A stretch of 64,000 nt of DNA from Cerasicoccus sp. TK19100 (GCF_027257155.1 NZ_JAPWDU010000004.1:372001-436000), one strand, 5' to 3'; counted from the stretch's first letter, positions 16,005 to 26,204 are shown. Notes: generated by a model not told the origin, from the sequence alone. Program-made: numbers and translations.

Positions 16005-17021
16005 CTAATGCATGGAAGCAGTTATTGGATAAATCCTTGCCCAATCATTCTTCATGCTCACGACGAGCCAACTGTTTGTGGAAGCGATATCGAGACCTTT
16101 ATCGAGGGCACCGAAATGAGATTTGCGATCATAGGCAAACTCGCGGGTCGCATCATCATGATGAACGAATAATGCGAAACGAACAGACTCGTCGTCTTCG
16201 TTTCGAGGAATCGTGGTGTATTGCAGCATTTCAATATCCCCATCGGAGTTGCCGGCTGCAAAAACGGGACGGCGACCGATGTGCTGATAAATCCCGACAG
16301 GCTTGCCGGTCTTGTCATCGATGTAATCGATCTTCGGATTCTTGAGGATCACCGGGACACCGTTCTGCATCTCGAACTTAACCTCCAACTCACTGCCGAT
16401 AACTTGTTCTGCTGGGACTCCGTAAACTTCTTCGGCAAAGACGCGCATAAAATCAACGCCGCCACCCGAAACAATAAACGTTTTATACCCCTCTGCCCGA
16501 AGATAGGCGAGTAGCTCCAGCATAGGTTGAAAAACCATGTCAGTGTAAGGAAGGTCTGTCTTCGGATGCCTCGCGGTTTTCATCCACTCGCGAACTTCGC
16601 TGGCATATTGCTCACCAGTCATGCCGCTGGAGCTTGCGTAGACCAATTCCATAATAGACTGGTCTCCGCCTGCCAGGGCATTTGCGTAGTCACCCTTCAA
16701 TACCGACGCGAATGGCTCTTTGGTTTGCCACTCAGGATGTTGGGGTGCCAGTTTTTTCACCCGATCAAAAATGAAGAACAGCTGAAAATACATCGGCTGC
16801 TCGGACCATAACGTACCGTCGTTGTCAAAAACGGCTATCCGACTAGATGGTGGCACGTAAGCAGGTGAGTTCGCATCCGTTGTTTTCTCAACGAACTCAA
16901 TGATGCTGCGCTTCGCGTCAGTCTCGTTCCACGATGGAAGCGGATCAGAGAATAGCGCCGGGCTGACCAAAATTACGGCGAGCATTGCCAGCAAAGGCTT
17001 GGTTATGGCTTTCATCATCAT
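16005..17021 (-). CDS. Secreted HAD-family phosphatase
   Basis: A 338-residue haloacid-dehalogenase superfamily hydrolase with an N-terminal signal peptide (ending PALFS). Motif I is VFDNDGTLW with the nucleophile Asp66 and acid Asp68; motif II is FIVSGGG; the motif IV acids are in AAGNSDGDIEML. The cap between motif I and II is helical. Secretion is unusual for HAD enzymes but is found in marine bacteria, where such proteins release phosphate outside the cytoplasm. It lies 72 bases behind the sulfatase on the same strand. Several Met codons at the start make the exact first residue uncertain. Confidence 0.87.
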   Translation of the reverse strand: MMMKAITKPLLAMLAVILVSPALFSDPLPSWNETDAKRSIIEFVEKTTDANSPAYVPPSSRIAVFDNDGTLWSEQPMYFQLFFIFDRVKKLAPQHPEWQTKEPFASVLKGDYANALAGGDQSIMELVYASSSGMTGEQYASEVREWMKTARHPKTDLPYTDMVFQPMLELLAYLRAEGYKTFIVSGGGVDFMRVFAEEVYGVPAEQVIGSELEVKFEMQNGVPVILKNPKIDYIDDKTGKPVGIYQHIGRRPVFAAGNSDGDIEMLQYTTIPRNEDDESVRFALFVHHDDATREFAYDRKSHFGALDKGLDIASTNSWLVVSMKNDWARIYPITASMH

Positions 17022-17093
17022 GCTTCAGGATGAGCTAAAAATGGGCCGTCCCACTCCCCTGGACGACCCACTTTGTAGCTGCTTTTGCGTTAG

Positions 17094-18755
17094 TTAGTTC
17101 CCCGTTGGCATCGGCAGTGATATCCCATCCTTCTTCAAGGAATCGCGGATATGCTGAAATTTGAAGTAGTTCGATAGGGTGACCGGACCCGCATAAGATT
17201 CACTTTGAACCGGGCGCGGCGGATAATCCACATAGGTCTTCATGAGCTTTTCGTTGGCGATTGCGAAGGCTGGCAAAGCCCAAGTCCGCTCAGTCCAATT
17301 CGTCATAAAGAGGTCGTAACGTTCCTGTGGGTCCTGCAAGAGGTCAAAAATCTGCGGAACGGTCGCAACGTATTTCTCAGCACCCTTCCAGCCGAGGTTG
17401 GTATCCACGGCCAATCCACCGGTCTGAGCGCCGTCATCACCACGGATGTTGAACAGTGCCTTGAGATTACCCACACGAGTCGCGCCGGGGCTGAGCTCGT
17501 TCTCCGAGAAGTAGAACCAGGTGTCACGCGGGCTCTTGCCTTTGCCCATGAGGACCGGAGTCATGTCGTAGCTGTCGAAAACGATTGGCTTACCGTCACG
17601 ATCTTCCTTGGGGAGACTGTGCCCAGCAAGCGAAGCAAAGGTCGCCATCAAATCAGTTCCGCCAACGATCTCGTGGTTGCGAACGCCTTCAGGAACCTTT
17701 CCAGGCCAAAGCGCAATCGCCGGTACACGGTTGCCGCCTTCACGAAGCGTTCCCTTGGTGCTGCGGAATGGCGTGTAGCCGCTGTCGGGATAAACATCCT
17801 GCCAGGCACCATTGTCGACTGTGTAGAAAACGAGTGTGTTCTTGTCGAGGCCGAGCTCCTTGAGCTTCGCGAGGACGTTGCCAATACGGGTGTCTAGCTC
17901 GAGCACGGAATCAGCATACTTCGTCTTCGAGATCGACTTGTGCTCAAAGTCCGGGTGCGGAAGGTTTGGCTGGTGATTCTTCATGAAGTTGATGTTGATG
18001 AAGAACGGTTGCTGCGGGTTCTTGGCTGCTTGCTCAAGGAAAGAGATGCCGGCCTTCTCAACGTATTCGTCGAGGTAGGGAATGCCTACTACGCCCTTGT
18101 CCGGGGTGTTCACATACTCGCCCGACACGCTAAAGACTTCCTTCGCCTCCTCACCGGCCTTACCGCTGAGTGCGCCCTTGGTCACCTTCTTGAACATATC
18201 GCGAAGCTCTGATGGCATGTCCGGGAACCAGCTCGGGTCCGTGTAGGTGTAAGCATTGAGGTGGTAGAGGAAGCAGTATTCCATCACGTCGTAGCCCTGT
18301 GCATTCGGTAGCGCATAGTCTGACTCGCCGAGGTGCCACTTACCCGTGAAGTAGGTTTGGTAGCCTGCTTCTTTCAACATAGAACCCAAAGTCCATTCAG
18401 CAGCGGGGAGTCCGCCGCCTTGCCCCTGGAAGGCCACGGTAGTCATGCCACTGCGGTTCGGGAAGCGACCGGTTTGGATTGCGGCGCGGCCCGGCGTGCA
18501 GCTCGGTTGGCCATAGAATGAGAAAAAGGTCATGCCGTTATCCGCCATGGAGTCGAGCGTGGCGGTTGGCATACCGCGGCCTTCGCCGCCCCCATACACG
18601 CCGGGGTCACCCCAACCAGTGTCATCGGAGACGATCAAAAGAATGTTGGGCTTTTCAGCCTTGGCCGACTCTCCCGTTGAGGTTTGCGCGACAAGGGATG
18701 TTCCCCAAAAGGTGCACCCAAGGGAAGCGACCAGAGCTAGTAGTTTTCTATTCAT
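17094..18755 (-). CDS. Arylsulfatase family sulfatase
   Basis: A 553-residue exported type I sulfatase. After a signal peptide (residues 1-23) come the metal-binding DDTGWGD (Asp44, Asp45) and the formylglycine signature SCTPGRAAIQTGR, in which Cys86 is converted to the catalytic residue by a sulfatase-modifying enzyme. Further family features are TGKWHLGE and VFYTVDNGAWQDVYPDSG. It hydrolyses sulfate esters; the substrate could be a sulfated algal polysaccharide or a small aryl sulfate. The long LNAYTYTDPSW insert and the length favour the arylsulfatase-A-like group. It precedes the HAD phosphatase and the barrel protein on one strand. Confidence 0.93.
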   Translation of the reverse strand: MNRKLLALVASLGCTFWGTSLVAQTSTGESAKAEKPNILLIVSDDTGWGDPGVYGGGEGRGMPTATLDSMADNGMTFFSFYGQPSCTPGRAAIQTGRFPNRSGMTTVAFQGQGGGLPAAEWTLGSMLKEAGYQTYFTGKWHLGESDYALPNAQGYDVMEYCFLYHLNAYTYTDPSWFPDMPSELRDMFKKVTKGALSGKAGEEAKEVFSVSGEYVNTPDKGVVGIPYLDEYVEKAGISFLEQAAKNPQQPFFININFMKNHQPNLPHPDFEHKSISKTKYADSVLELDTRIGNVLAKLKELGLDKNTLVFYTVDNGAWQDVYPDSGYTPFRSTKGTLREGGNRVPAIALWPGKVPEGVRNHEIVGGTDLMATFASLAGHSLPKEDRDGKPIVFDSYDMTPVLMGKGKSPRDTWFYFSENELSPGATRVGNLKALFNIRGDDGAQTGGLAVDTNLGWKGAEKYVATVPQIFDLLQDPQERYDLFMTNWTERTWALPAFAIANEKLMKTYVDYPPRPVQSESYAGPVTLSNYFKFQHIRDSLKKDGISLPMPTGN

Positions 18756-18965
18756 GCGATTATAGTGTGTATGCTTTAGACGTAAATCGCTGAATTTACC
18801 ATGTGAAGGGCATTAAAACTATAGGGCTAAAGAGTATTAGCCTTTGCACCAAAGGGCAAAAAATCTCCCGGCAAAGATACATCACCTTCCGTGCATCGAA
18901 TCATGCCGGATCTTTTCGAGCGACTTATGGGAGCTGCCAAAAGAAACAGAAAAGCCTGCCGCCAA

Positions 18966-19595
18966 CTACTCCAGCCCAGCCTCGAAATGGAAACGAACGA
19001 GATCGGCGGTGCAATTTGCACCGAGCTTCTTCGACAAGCTTGCACGGTGAAGTTTCACCGTGCGCTCGGCGTTGCCAACCTGATCTGCGATCGCCTTATT
19101 GGGAAGCCCTTCGACAACCAACTTCAGGATTGTCTTCTCAGTGGGAGTCAGTTGCTGGAAACGCTTTTGCAGTTCCGCACGCTGTTCGAACACCTTACCC
19201 GAGGATTCCGAATGCGCCAGCGCGTTGCCCACAGCCTCCAGCAAGCGTTTCTTTTCGACTGGCTTGGTTAGAAAGTCAAAAGCACCCCGCTTGATCGCGC
19301 TTACGGCCGTTGGCACGTCTCCGTGTCCCGTTAAAAAGATAACCGGCAAGCCGATATTTTCTCGCCGCAGGTGCTCGAATAGCTCCATCCCATCGGGGCC
19401 AGGCATGCGGATGTCCAGCAGGACGCAACCGCGTTTGCTTGGGGAGAACTGGATCAGAAAATCTCCCACCGACGCAAAGTCCCGGGTATCAAACTCCGAG
19501 AGCCTAAGCAGGCGGGCAATAGATTTCCGGAACGATTCATCGTCGTCCACCAGGTAAACGATGCCCATGGCTGCGTTGTCTTCCTTGAAACTCAT
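18966..19595 (-). CDS. FixJ-type response regulator
   Basis: A 209-residue transcription factor with a receiver domain and a LuxR-type helix-turn-helix. The receiver has YLVDDDE, phosphoacceptor Asp61 in LLDIRMPGPDG, and FLTKP. The C-terminal part has LTPTEKTILKLVVEGLPNKAIA and VKLHRASLSKKLGA. The start at 19595 makes a 4-bp ATGA overlap with the sensor kinase upstream, so the two are coupled. Its targets are unknown; the sulfatase gene begins 210 bases downstream on the same strand and is a reasonable candidate. Confidence 0.93.
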   Translation of the reverse strand: MSFKEDNAAMGIVYLVDDDESFRKSIARLLRLSEFDTRDFASVGDFLIQFSPSKRGCVLLDIRMPGPDGMELFEHLRRENIGLPVIFLTGHGDVPTAVSAIKRGAFDFLTKPVEKKRLLEAVGNALAHSESSGKVFEQRAELQKRFQQLTPTEKTILKLVVEGLPNKAIADQVGNAERTVKLHRASLSKKLGANCTADLVRFHFEAGLE

Positions 19596-21841
19596 GATGC
19601 ATTCTTGCAAAGAGGAAGCCGCACGCGAAAACACGCCCCTCCACTCTGTCGATTTTCCACGGTAAGCGCGCCTTTGTGCTCATCAATGATAAAACGGGAT
19701 ATTGCCAGGCCGACTCCCATTCCTTCAGCCTTCGTGGTATAATAGTAATTGAAGATGGAATCCATTCTATCGGCTGGCACCCCGGGCCCCTCATCGCTGA
19801 CCTCGATTTCTAATTCGCCGCGATCTTCCCAAATGCGTCCCCCAACCGAGACTAGCCTGCCGGACAGAGGCTGCACGGCCACCGCATCCATTGCGTTGAA
19901 GATTAGATTTAACAAGACCTGCATGAGCAGCACCCGATCCCCATGAACGCAAGCTTCCCCGAGTTCGGATAAATCCAGCCGGAGGTCGACTCCCTGCCGC
20001 GTCGCTTGGGGCATTGCCATGCGCATCACTTCTTCCAAATACTCGGAAACCGACAATACGCGCATGTCAGCAGAGCTTTTCCCCAGCATCTTTCGGATTT
20101 GCTCAACCACCCGGGAAGCCCGACGTTCTTCAGACCGGATGTCCTTGAGAATTTCCTCAAGCTCAGCGCGGCTATCTGGCCCCTTGGACAAACAGATGAG
20201 GGCTGCCTCGGCATTGCTCAATATGGCCCCCAAAGGCTGATTGATTTCATGGGCGATCCAGGCGGATATTTGCCCAAGCTGGGCCAGTCGGTTGTCGCGT
20301 GCGAGATTGTTGCGAAGTCGATCAGCCTCGGCTCGGTCGCTCATATCGATGGTCGTCACAATCTGCAGTCGCGTGCCGTTTTTTTCGACGGCATTGCTAT
20401 AAATCGCAACATTCAGCAGATCGCCACCTCCAGTCCGGATCTGCCTTTCGTAGCCACTTAAACTGTTACTTCTATCTATAAAGTCTTCATAATGGCTGCG
20501 GTCTTGTTCATCGGGCAGGATGCCCAGTTCTACAGGACTTCTTCCGATTACTTCATCCCGCTTAAATCCATAAAGCGCTTCCCAGGCCGGGTTGATGTCC
20601 CGTAACAATCCGCTGGGCGCTTCGATTACTGCCATCGGATTCGGGCTTTCCCGAAAAACGGTTGAAAAATAGCGCTCCATTTCCGAGGCCTGCTGCTCGG
20701 CGCGTTTTTTCCGGTATCGGGTCCACAACAGCGCCGCGATGAGAGACGCCTGCACTAGAATGGTTACGACCGCTACGGTGAAAGCGACCGGATGCGCTTG
20801 AATGAGGCTGGGCTGTTCGAAAAATATCTCTACTTCGTCTGGCACCGCGCCGGGGTCCATCCCGTAGCGCCGCATCGCCCGCGCATCGAAGAGATATCGC
20901 GGTGCGGACGCCGAAACCAAGCCTATCTCTGATGGCGTCTCCCCTTGGGCAATTCGCTCCAGCACACTCCCAAGACTGCGGCCTTGCTCATCGAATGGCG
21001 TGGCGGCAATACCTGTCGCGCCAGAGCCAAGCATCGTATCGAAGAGGGCAAAAATCGGGACCGCAGAGTCTTTGCTAATGCGCTCGAGCACGCGCTTGGG
21101 TATATAGGTAACACCCGCAGAATCTTTAAAGAACGTTGTGTAAAGCACGATGGTCTCTGGACTCAATTGGGACAACTCAGCAGCAATGGCATCGGGGCTG
21201 GCGGCGATAATCTCACGGATCTCCCATGGGAAAGCTTCCTGGATATTCTGACGAGCCACCCTCATCAGCGCGCGATCATAAGGCGCACTGCCTCCCACCA
21301 GCACTATCTCTTTGGTTGCGGGCAACATGGAGGAAGCTACCTCCAGCAATGGGACGACCTGCACGACATTGAGCACTCCAACGAACGGCTTGTTCTGCTC
21401 GACAGCCATCAGCTGATCTTCTCGAACTGCGGCAAATATCTCGATCGCCTCTGGAATTACGTTTGCCATCCAATGGCTGGAAAAGTCCAATGCCTGCCCC
21501 CCAACGGAGACTACGACATCGGGCTTCAGGTCCGCATAGCGTTCTCGCAAATAACTCACCATGATCGGCTCGTCATCCTCCAGCGGCAAGCGATGTATCT
21601 CCAGATATTCTTCGAATAACTCAATCCGGTGAGTATTAATCGCTCCCTCGAGCGAAGCCCATAATCCATTCTGGAAGTCTTGATTAGCGGGAAGCGTGCG
21701 CTGATTGGAATACAGAACGAGGACGCGTAACGGGGGAGATTGCGTCTGGTTCGAGTTGGTTTCCACGCTGGGCACTTCCGCCTGCATGTGCACCGACGTC
21801 AGCCAGCAAAAAACTGCCATGAGCAGGAAAAAACGCATCAT
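19592..21841 (-). CDS. Sensor histidine kinase with periplasmic binding-protein domain
   Basis: A 749-residue membrane kinase. Order of parts: signal/first membrane segment (1-22); a periplasmic region of about 320 residues resembling ABC-type substrate-binding proteins (RVLVLYSNQ, DVVVSVGGQALDF, EIVLVGGSAPYDR); a membrane helix (about 358-378); a PAS domain (FRESPNPMAVIEAPSG); and the kinase core with His531 in AHEINQPLGAIL. The ATP-binding part has NLIFNAMDAV, DEGPGVP and GMGVGLAISRF. The HEINQPLG box is typical of FixL/DctS-like kinases. It is expected to sense a small extracellular ligand and phosphorylate the FixJ-type regulator that overlaps its 3' end. Confidence 0.92.
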   Translation of the reverse strand: MMRFFLLMAVFCWLTSVHMQAEVPSVETNSNQTQSPPLRVLVLYSNQRTLPANQDFQNGLWASLEGAINTHRIELFEEYLEIHRLPLEDDEPIMVSYLRERYADLKPDVVVSVGGQALDFSSHWMANVIPEAIEIFAAVREDQLMAVEQNKPFVGVLNVVQVVPLLEVASSMLPATKEIVLVGGSAPYDRALMRVARQNIQEAFPWEIREIIAASPDAIAAELSQLSPETIVLYTTFFKDSAGVTYIPKRVLERISKDSAVPIFALFDTMLGSGATGIAATPFDEQGRSLGSVLERIAQGETPSEIGLVSASAPRYLFDARAMRRYGMDPGAVPDEVEIFFEQPSLIQAHPVAFTVAVVTILVQASLIAALLWTRYRKKRAEQQASEMERYFSTVFRESPNPMAVIEAPSGLLRDINPAWEALYGFKRDEVIGRSPVELGILPDEQDRSHYEDFIDRSNSLSGYERQIRTGGGDLLNVAIYSNAVEKNGTRLQIVTTIDMSDRAEADRLRNNLARDNRLAQLGQISAWIAHEINQPLGAILSNAEAALICLSKGPDSRAELEEILKDIRSEERRASRVVEQIRKMLGKSSADMRVLSVSEYLEEVMRMAMPQATRQGVDLRLDLSELGEACVHGDRVLLMQVLLNLIFNAMDAVAVQPLSGRLVSVGGRIWEDRGELEIEVSDEGPGVPADRMDSIFNYYYTTKAEGMGVGLAISRFIIDEHKGALTVENRQSGGACFRVRLPLCKNAS

Positions 21842-22002
21842 CAGAATAATTGTGGGACAGGGACCATCGTTACATTCCCGAAGACTTCCCGGGAATACCA
21901 GTCAGCCTCAGACGCAAAGTAAAAACAAGCAATTCGCAAATATCCAACCTTCCACTGAACTGGCGTCGAATTGCGTTCATTCACCAACATTAAGAACAGC
22001 GA

Positions 22003-22044
22003 AGAAAAAAATTGCTCCTGCCAGGAATCGGACCCGGCAGGAGC
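22003..22044 (-). terminator. Intrinsic terminator of dabBA
   Basis: On the minus strand the stem GCTCCTGCC / GGCAGGAGC (22044-22036 with 22022-22014) is followed by a run of T (22011-22005). It sits about 60 bases after the dabA stop. Confidence 0.85.
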
Positions 22045-22105
22045 TTTATGAAAATCCTTTTCTGCTCTCGCGGATCAGGACAGCCTCTTATCTGTATCGA
22101 CAGAT

Positions 22106-24532
22106 TCAAGCCATGGTGAACTGAATCGGGACTGAGCGTCCCGGTGCATTAGACTCTTTCCATTCGCCGTTTGATTGGCGCTGAATAAACCGTTCGCCTT
22201 CGGTCCCTAGGGCATAGAGGTGGAGCCATTGGTTGTCGAGAAGTTGCTTGAGCATGGGTTGACGCTCAAGGATAGCATCGAGAGTCGCGGTGTCGGCCGC
22301 CACAATAGCATGGAGCCGAACGGGTTCATGAACGAGTTTTTTGCCATCATGCACAGATTGCAGGGGCAGACCGGGCCGCAGGTCGTTCTCGTTGCCAAGG
22401 GCGACGCCGATTCCACCAACAACGTTATGTATCGCTTTATGACCGCTGCCGTAGTGCGCGTTGTCCACCGACGAGGCATAATACTGCAAGTTGATCCAAC
22501 TACCGACCACGAGCGGCCCAGCAAGAATGCCTTCCAGCAAGCTGCCTTCGGGATCTGCTGCCGGATCATACTCGTGCAGAAATGCCTTGCCGCCGAGATC
22601 GCTCGCACGTGTCCAACTTCTCGGGGCAACGATAAATCCAGCATTGCCCGCCAAGCCCCACTCGGGCCGCACCTGTGACCAGTCGGCACTCCGCGACTTG
22701 ACCGCGGCAACACTATCGGCATCCGTCACGCCGAGAGATTTTGCCCGAATGGCCGCAGTCCAGAGCCCAGCCTGCGCGAGCCCTTGCTGAAGCTTTGTTA
22801 GTTCATCCCGATGCGAAGACGGCAGACTTTCCAAGTCGAATAAGGTGACCTCATCGGTGGTGGTATTGTGAAGCCCAGCAATGAAGTGTGCTTGTGGCGG
22901 AAGATCAATACCTGCCTCGGCCAGTCCCTTCCGAACCTCCGAATCATTGAGGAGCGTTGCGGCAACGCGTGCGTTCGCATCTCCCGGGTGGCCACCGCAG
23001 GCACCGCAGTCCAGGCCTGAGGCGTAAGGGTTGTTGCTTGTCGCACTACCATGACCGCAGAGCAGGATGAGTTTACCACATTGCTTTGTCAGACTGAGCC
23101 CATGAACGATTCCTTTGGCCAGGTTAACCTTGGCTTCCAAATCAAGTGCATCGGCCAGGGAAGGTTGGCCTGCGAGGCCTTGTTTTTTACCAAGTCCCAT
23201 AGCGCTTTGCATCAGCTTCCAAGTGTAGGACAAGCCGAAGGTTTCGACAAAGCTAAAGCAAGACGCTGCACCGTCTTTAAACTGCCGCCAACTTCTGGCT
23301 GAGCGGTGAGGTTCTGCATCGTGATCGTGCTCATGGCCACATTCGCAGCTCTTGACCGGAGGGGCCAAGAGCGCCGGGCAACGTGCCTGCTCGCTTTGCT
23401 GCCCCAGTGGCAGGTGCGCCAGTGGCACGCCAAAGAAACCGGCGAAACCAATGGTCTGAATTTCGGGTAGGGCTGTCTCCAAATTCCGCCGGAATAGCTC
23501 CGACCGCACGTCGATGCAGAAGGCCGCCTGCACGTCAGGCTGCTCCCCTGCCCCTGCAATTGCCTTGGGTTGTATGGAGTGCTTGAGCGTTTGCTCCACT
23601 TTGTACTCGAGGGCGCTTTGCCAAACGAGCCGCTGAGCCAATGCTAAGGGCATAAGCTCATTAGCGGTTTCCACCGGCTCCTCCATCAGCATCCGCTTCC
23701 AGCCGAGCATGCAATCTTCGTCCCCGGAATAAGCCGCGTGGAGCACCTTTTCATAGTTGAGAAGGATCGCCAACAACTGAATGAGCTCACCGCCACTACC
23801 GCCCCTTAACTCCTGCTCACGGTCCAAGTAACGCAGGTGTCCGGCCCAACCCGGAAGAGACAGGAGCACCCGGTAAAGCCATTCCGATATCAGTTCGGCT
23901 GGGATGTCCATCGCTTCGATAGCATCTTTGATTGCAGACTCAGGGGAGTCCGGCATCGCAGCTAGCATTTGATGAGCGCCCTTGAGCCCCATGCAGGCCA
24001 ATGTCCGGTCATGCTTCACCGTTTGCAGCCAAGCTTGATAAAAGCCCTCGCTCTTACCCGGTAGCATCCAGAGCGCTTGCCCCTTATCATAATACGCGGC
24101 ACACCACTTGGCGGCCTCCTCACCAAAAGCCCGGTGCCAGTGAGTGTCCTGCCGCGCATCGAGGTAGGTGCTGAAGGTGCCAGGCCGGTAGCAAGGTTCT
24201 TCGCCATCTTCCGGCTGCAACGTGGCCTGAATTAAGGCCGCTGCGGTCAGAGGCGCGTCAGCTTCCTTAAAGGCTTTCAACACTTCCTCGGAGGCCCGGC
24301 TGATGGCGGCCTCCAGATCACATTCGGAGATGGCTCCATCGGCAAACTGTTCTCCGTAGTATTTGAGCGGCATGGCCAAATTGGCGTCCTGCACTTGCGC
24401 GAGGTAGTGGGCCGTCTGCGCGAATGGTTTGTGTGCAAATCCCAAGTAAGGATTCACGGCGACAAAGTTGGCCAAAGGCCACAATGGCGCGACCTGCTGA
24501 CAGGCTTTTTCAATGGATTCTGTTGAGTGCAT
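22106..24532 (-). CDS. dabA: Inorganic carbon transporter subunit DabA (DUF2309/UPF0753)
   Basis: An 808-residue cytoplasmic-side subunit of the DAB system, a membrane-coupled one-way carbonic-anhydrase-like machine that traps CO2 as bicarbonate. The start PLWPLANFVAVNPYLGF is diagnostic. The zinc-site residues are visible: Cys and Asp in AFCIDVRSELFRR, His in CGHGSATSNN, and Cys in GLDCGACGGHPGDANAR. The length matches DabA (about 800). It lies 33 bases behind dabB on the same strand. In a heterotroph it would feed anaplerotic and biosynthetic carboxylations, or act in pH homeostasis. Confidence 0.93.
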   Translation of the reverse strand: MHSTESIEKACQQVAPLWPLANFVAVNPYLGFAHKPFAQTAHYLAQVQDANLAMPLKYYGEQFADGAISECDLEAAISRASEEVLKAFKEADAPLTAAALIQATLQPEDGEEPCYRPGTFSTYLDARQDTHWHRAFGEEAAKWCAAYYDKGQALWMLPGKSEGFYQAWLQTVKHDRTLACMGLKGAHQMLAAMPDSPESAIKDAIEAMDIPAELISEWLYRVLLSLPGWAGHLRYLDREQELRGGSGGELIQLLAILLNYEKVLHAAYSGDEDCMLGWKRMLMEEPVETANELMPLALAQRLVWQSALEYKVEQTLKHSIQPKAIAGAGEQPDVQAAFCIDVRSELFRRNLETALPEIQTIGFAGFFGVPLAHLPLGQQSEQARCPALLAPPVKSCECGHEHDHDAEPHRSARSWRQFKDGAASCFSFVETFGLSYTWKLMQSAMGLGKKQGLAGQPSLADALDLEAKVNLAKGIVHGLSLTKQCGKLILLCGHGSATSNNPYASGLDCGACGGHPGDANARVAATLLNDSEVRKGLAEAGIDLPPQAHFIAGLHNTTTDEVTLFDLESLPSSHRDELTKLQQGLAQAGLWTAAIRAKSLGVTDADSVAAVKSRSADWSQVRPEWGLAGNAGFIVAPRSWTRASDLGGKAFLHEYDPAADPEGSLLEGILAGPLVVGSWINLQYYASSVDNAHYGSGHKAIHNVVGGIGVALGNENDLRPGLPLQSVHDGKKLVHEPVRLHAIVAADTATLDAILERQPMLKQLLDNQWLHLYALGTEGERFIQRQSNGEWKESNAPGRSVPIQFTMA

Positions 24533-24565
24533 TTTCTAAATATTATTGATGTTAAGTTCGAAGTG

Positions 24566-26134
24566 TTAGCGTCCGGCAGGCACGAGTCCGATCGCGCGCG
24601 ATAGCCGGTTCGCTATCGTGTTCAGGTAAAACCCGTTTAAAGCATGAACGTAGAGGGCGCGCGCCAATCCCGACCGGCCAAGGCTCTGGTTTTGCGCCAG
24701 AATGCTCAGAATGAAAACCGCAACGAGTCCGCATGTAAGGGTCGCTTGGAAAGCCAGACCGCCAATTGGTGCCAGCGGAAGCGTGCCTTGGAAGTAATTC
24801 AAGGTCACCTCGGTTAGGCCAAGATACAGGGCGACAAATCCACTGGCCAGCGCGAGCGGTTTGACCAAAGTTTGGCCAACAGAATGATGGCGCACCCAAG
24901 CAATCAGGAACTGGCTTACCGCCATGGTAAGAACGGCAAGGAAGACAAGCAGGCCAGGCTTGTTGACCGGATTTAACCCAAATAGCCAGGCGAAGGCACT
25001 GACCAGCCCGAGACTCAGCAAGCCCAGCCCAAGCAATGCGGATTTCTCAACTGGAGCCTGCGACTTAACCTCCAGCTGCTTCAGAGTCGCCACGGTCGAA
25101 CCAGAGGAAAGGAACGCATGCGCTTTGTAGAGTGAGTGAGCGACCAAGTGCAGAGCCGCCAGTGAGAAGGCACCAAGACCACACTGCAGCATCATGAAGC
25201 CCATTTGCGCGATGGTCGAAAAGGCCAACGAGCGCTTGATGCTATTCTGGGTTAACATAATGAGCGAGGCAAACGCCAAGGTGACCGCTCCGATAATGGC
25301 AAGAAAGCTGAGTGCGCTGGGCGTATATACAATTAGCGAACTCAGGCGAATAACCAAGAAACCACCCGCGTTGATAATGCCTGCGTGCATGAGCGCGGAT
25401 ACCGGGGTGGGCGTGCCCATGGTGTCCGGCAGCCAAGTATGAAAGGGAAACTGGGCGGACTTCATTAATGCTCCGAAAACTACCAGCCAGCCAATCCAAG
25501 CCTGACCGGCGATCAGTCCGGGATTACTTTGAGCGAGCGCAAAAAGTTCGCTGAAGTTCTGCGTGCCGAAGGTCTGATAGATTCCCGTGAAGGCAATTAT
25601 CAAGCAGAGATCGCCCAGCCGACTGACGACAAACTTCTTGCGCGCTGACAGCAAAGTCCCGAGCCGATCTGGGAAATAAACCAGCAGGTGGTGCAGCCCC
25701 ATGCTACATACGACCCAACTTAGCCAGAACTGCACCAGCCCGGGTGCCAGGGCGAGAGACATGACGGCACCAAGCGTGACGAGCATCCACTTGAACAAAT
25801 TGCCCTGCCCCGCGTCACCACTCAAGTAGTTCCGCGAAAAACGCAGGATAACACCTCCCAAGAAACAAATCAGGCAAAGAATGGGCAGCGAGAGCGCATC
25901 GAGCCTGAGACCAATGAGGCCTGCATCAGTAAGGGTCGTACTGACAATCACTTGCCCCGTCAGCAACCAAATCAGGTAAGCGCCACCTGAGCAAAGCGTG
26001 GCAGCCCAGGCCAAGCGTTCGGCAAGCTTGCCCAGCTTAACAGGCTCGGCGTTTAGCCAAGCGCTTTTGCTGCAGATAAAAGCCAGAAATGCGAGCGGCA
26101 TCCAGCCAACCATCGTAGTCAATATCCAGTTCAT
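24566..26134 (-). CDS. dabB: Inorganic carbon transporter membrane subunit DabB (NuoL/MrpA-like)
   Basis: A 522-residue membrane protein of the proton-translocating Complex I subunit L / Mrp antiporter family, with about 13 or more helices. Family hallmarks are FPFHTWLPDTMGTPTPVSALMHAGIINAGGF and LAFSTIAQMGFMM. Next to dabA it is DabB, the partner thought to couple proton flow to DabA. It is the promoter-proximal gene of the pair and faces a LysR gene across 70 AT-rich bases, the arrangement used by CO2-responsive LysR regulators. Confidence 0.92.
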   Translation of the reverse strand: MNWILTTMVGWMPLAFLAFICSKSAWLNAEPVKLGKLAERLAWAATLCSGGAYLIWLLTGQVIVSTTLTDAGLIGLRLDALSLPILCLICFLGGVILRFSRNYLSGDAGQGNLFKWMLVTLGAVMSLALAPGLVQFWLSWVVCSMGLHHLLVYFPDRLGTLLSARKKFVVSRLGDLCLIIAFTGIYQTFGTQNFSELFALAQSNPGLIAGQAWIGWLVVFGALMKSAQFPFHTWLPDTMGTPTPVSALMHAGIINAGGFLVIRLSSLIVYTPSALSFLAIIGAVTLAFASLIMLTQNSIKRSLAFSTIAQMGFMMLQCGLGAFSLAALHLVAHSLYKAHAFLSSGSTVATLKQLEVKSQAPVEKSALLGLGLLSLGLVSAFAWLFGLNPVNKPGLLVFLAVLTMAVSQFLIAWVRHHSVGQTLVKPLALASGFVALYLGLTEVTLNYFQGTLPLAPIGGLAFQATLTCGLVAVFILSILAQNQSLGRSGLARALYVHALNGFYLNTIANRLSRAIGLVPAGR

Positions 26135-26204
26135 GACCGGATAGTAACAAATTTACTTGAATCTATCCAATATAAGAAAAATATACATTCGTTCTATTTT
26201 ATAT
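26135..26204. promoter_or_regulatory. Divergent promoter region dabB / LysR gene
   Basis: This 70-bp, very AT-rich gap must hold both promoters. It contains an imperfect inverted repeat (ATATAAGAAAAATA against TCTATTTTATATAT, about 10 of 14 positions) that could bind the LysR protein. The exact operator cannot be defined by eye. Confidence 0.4.
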
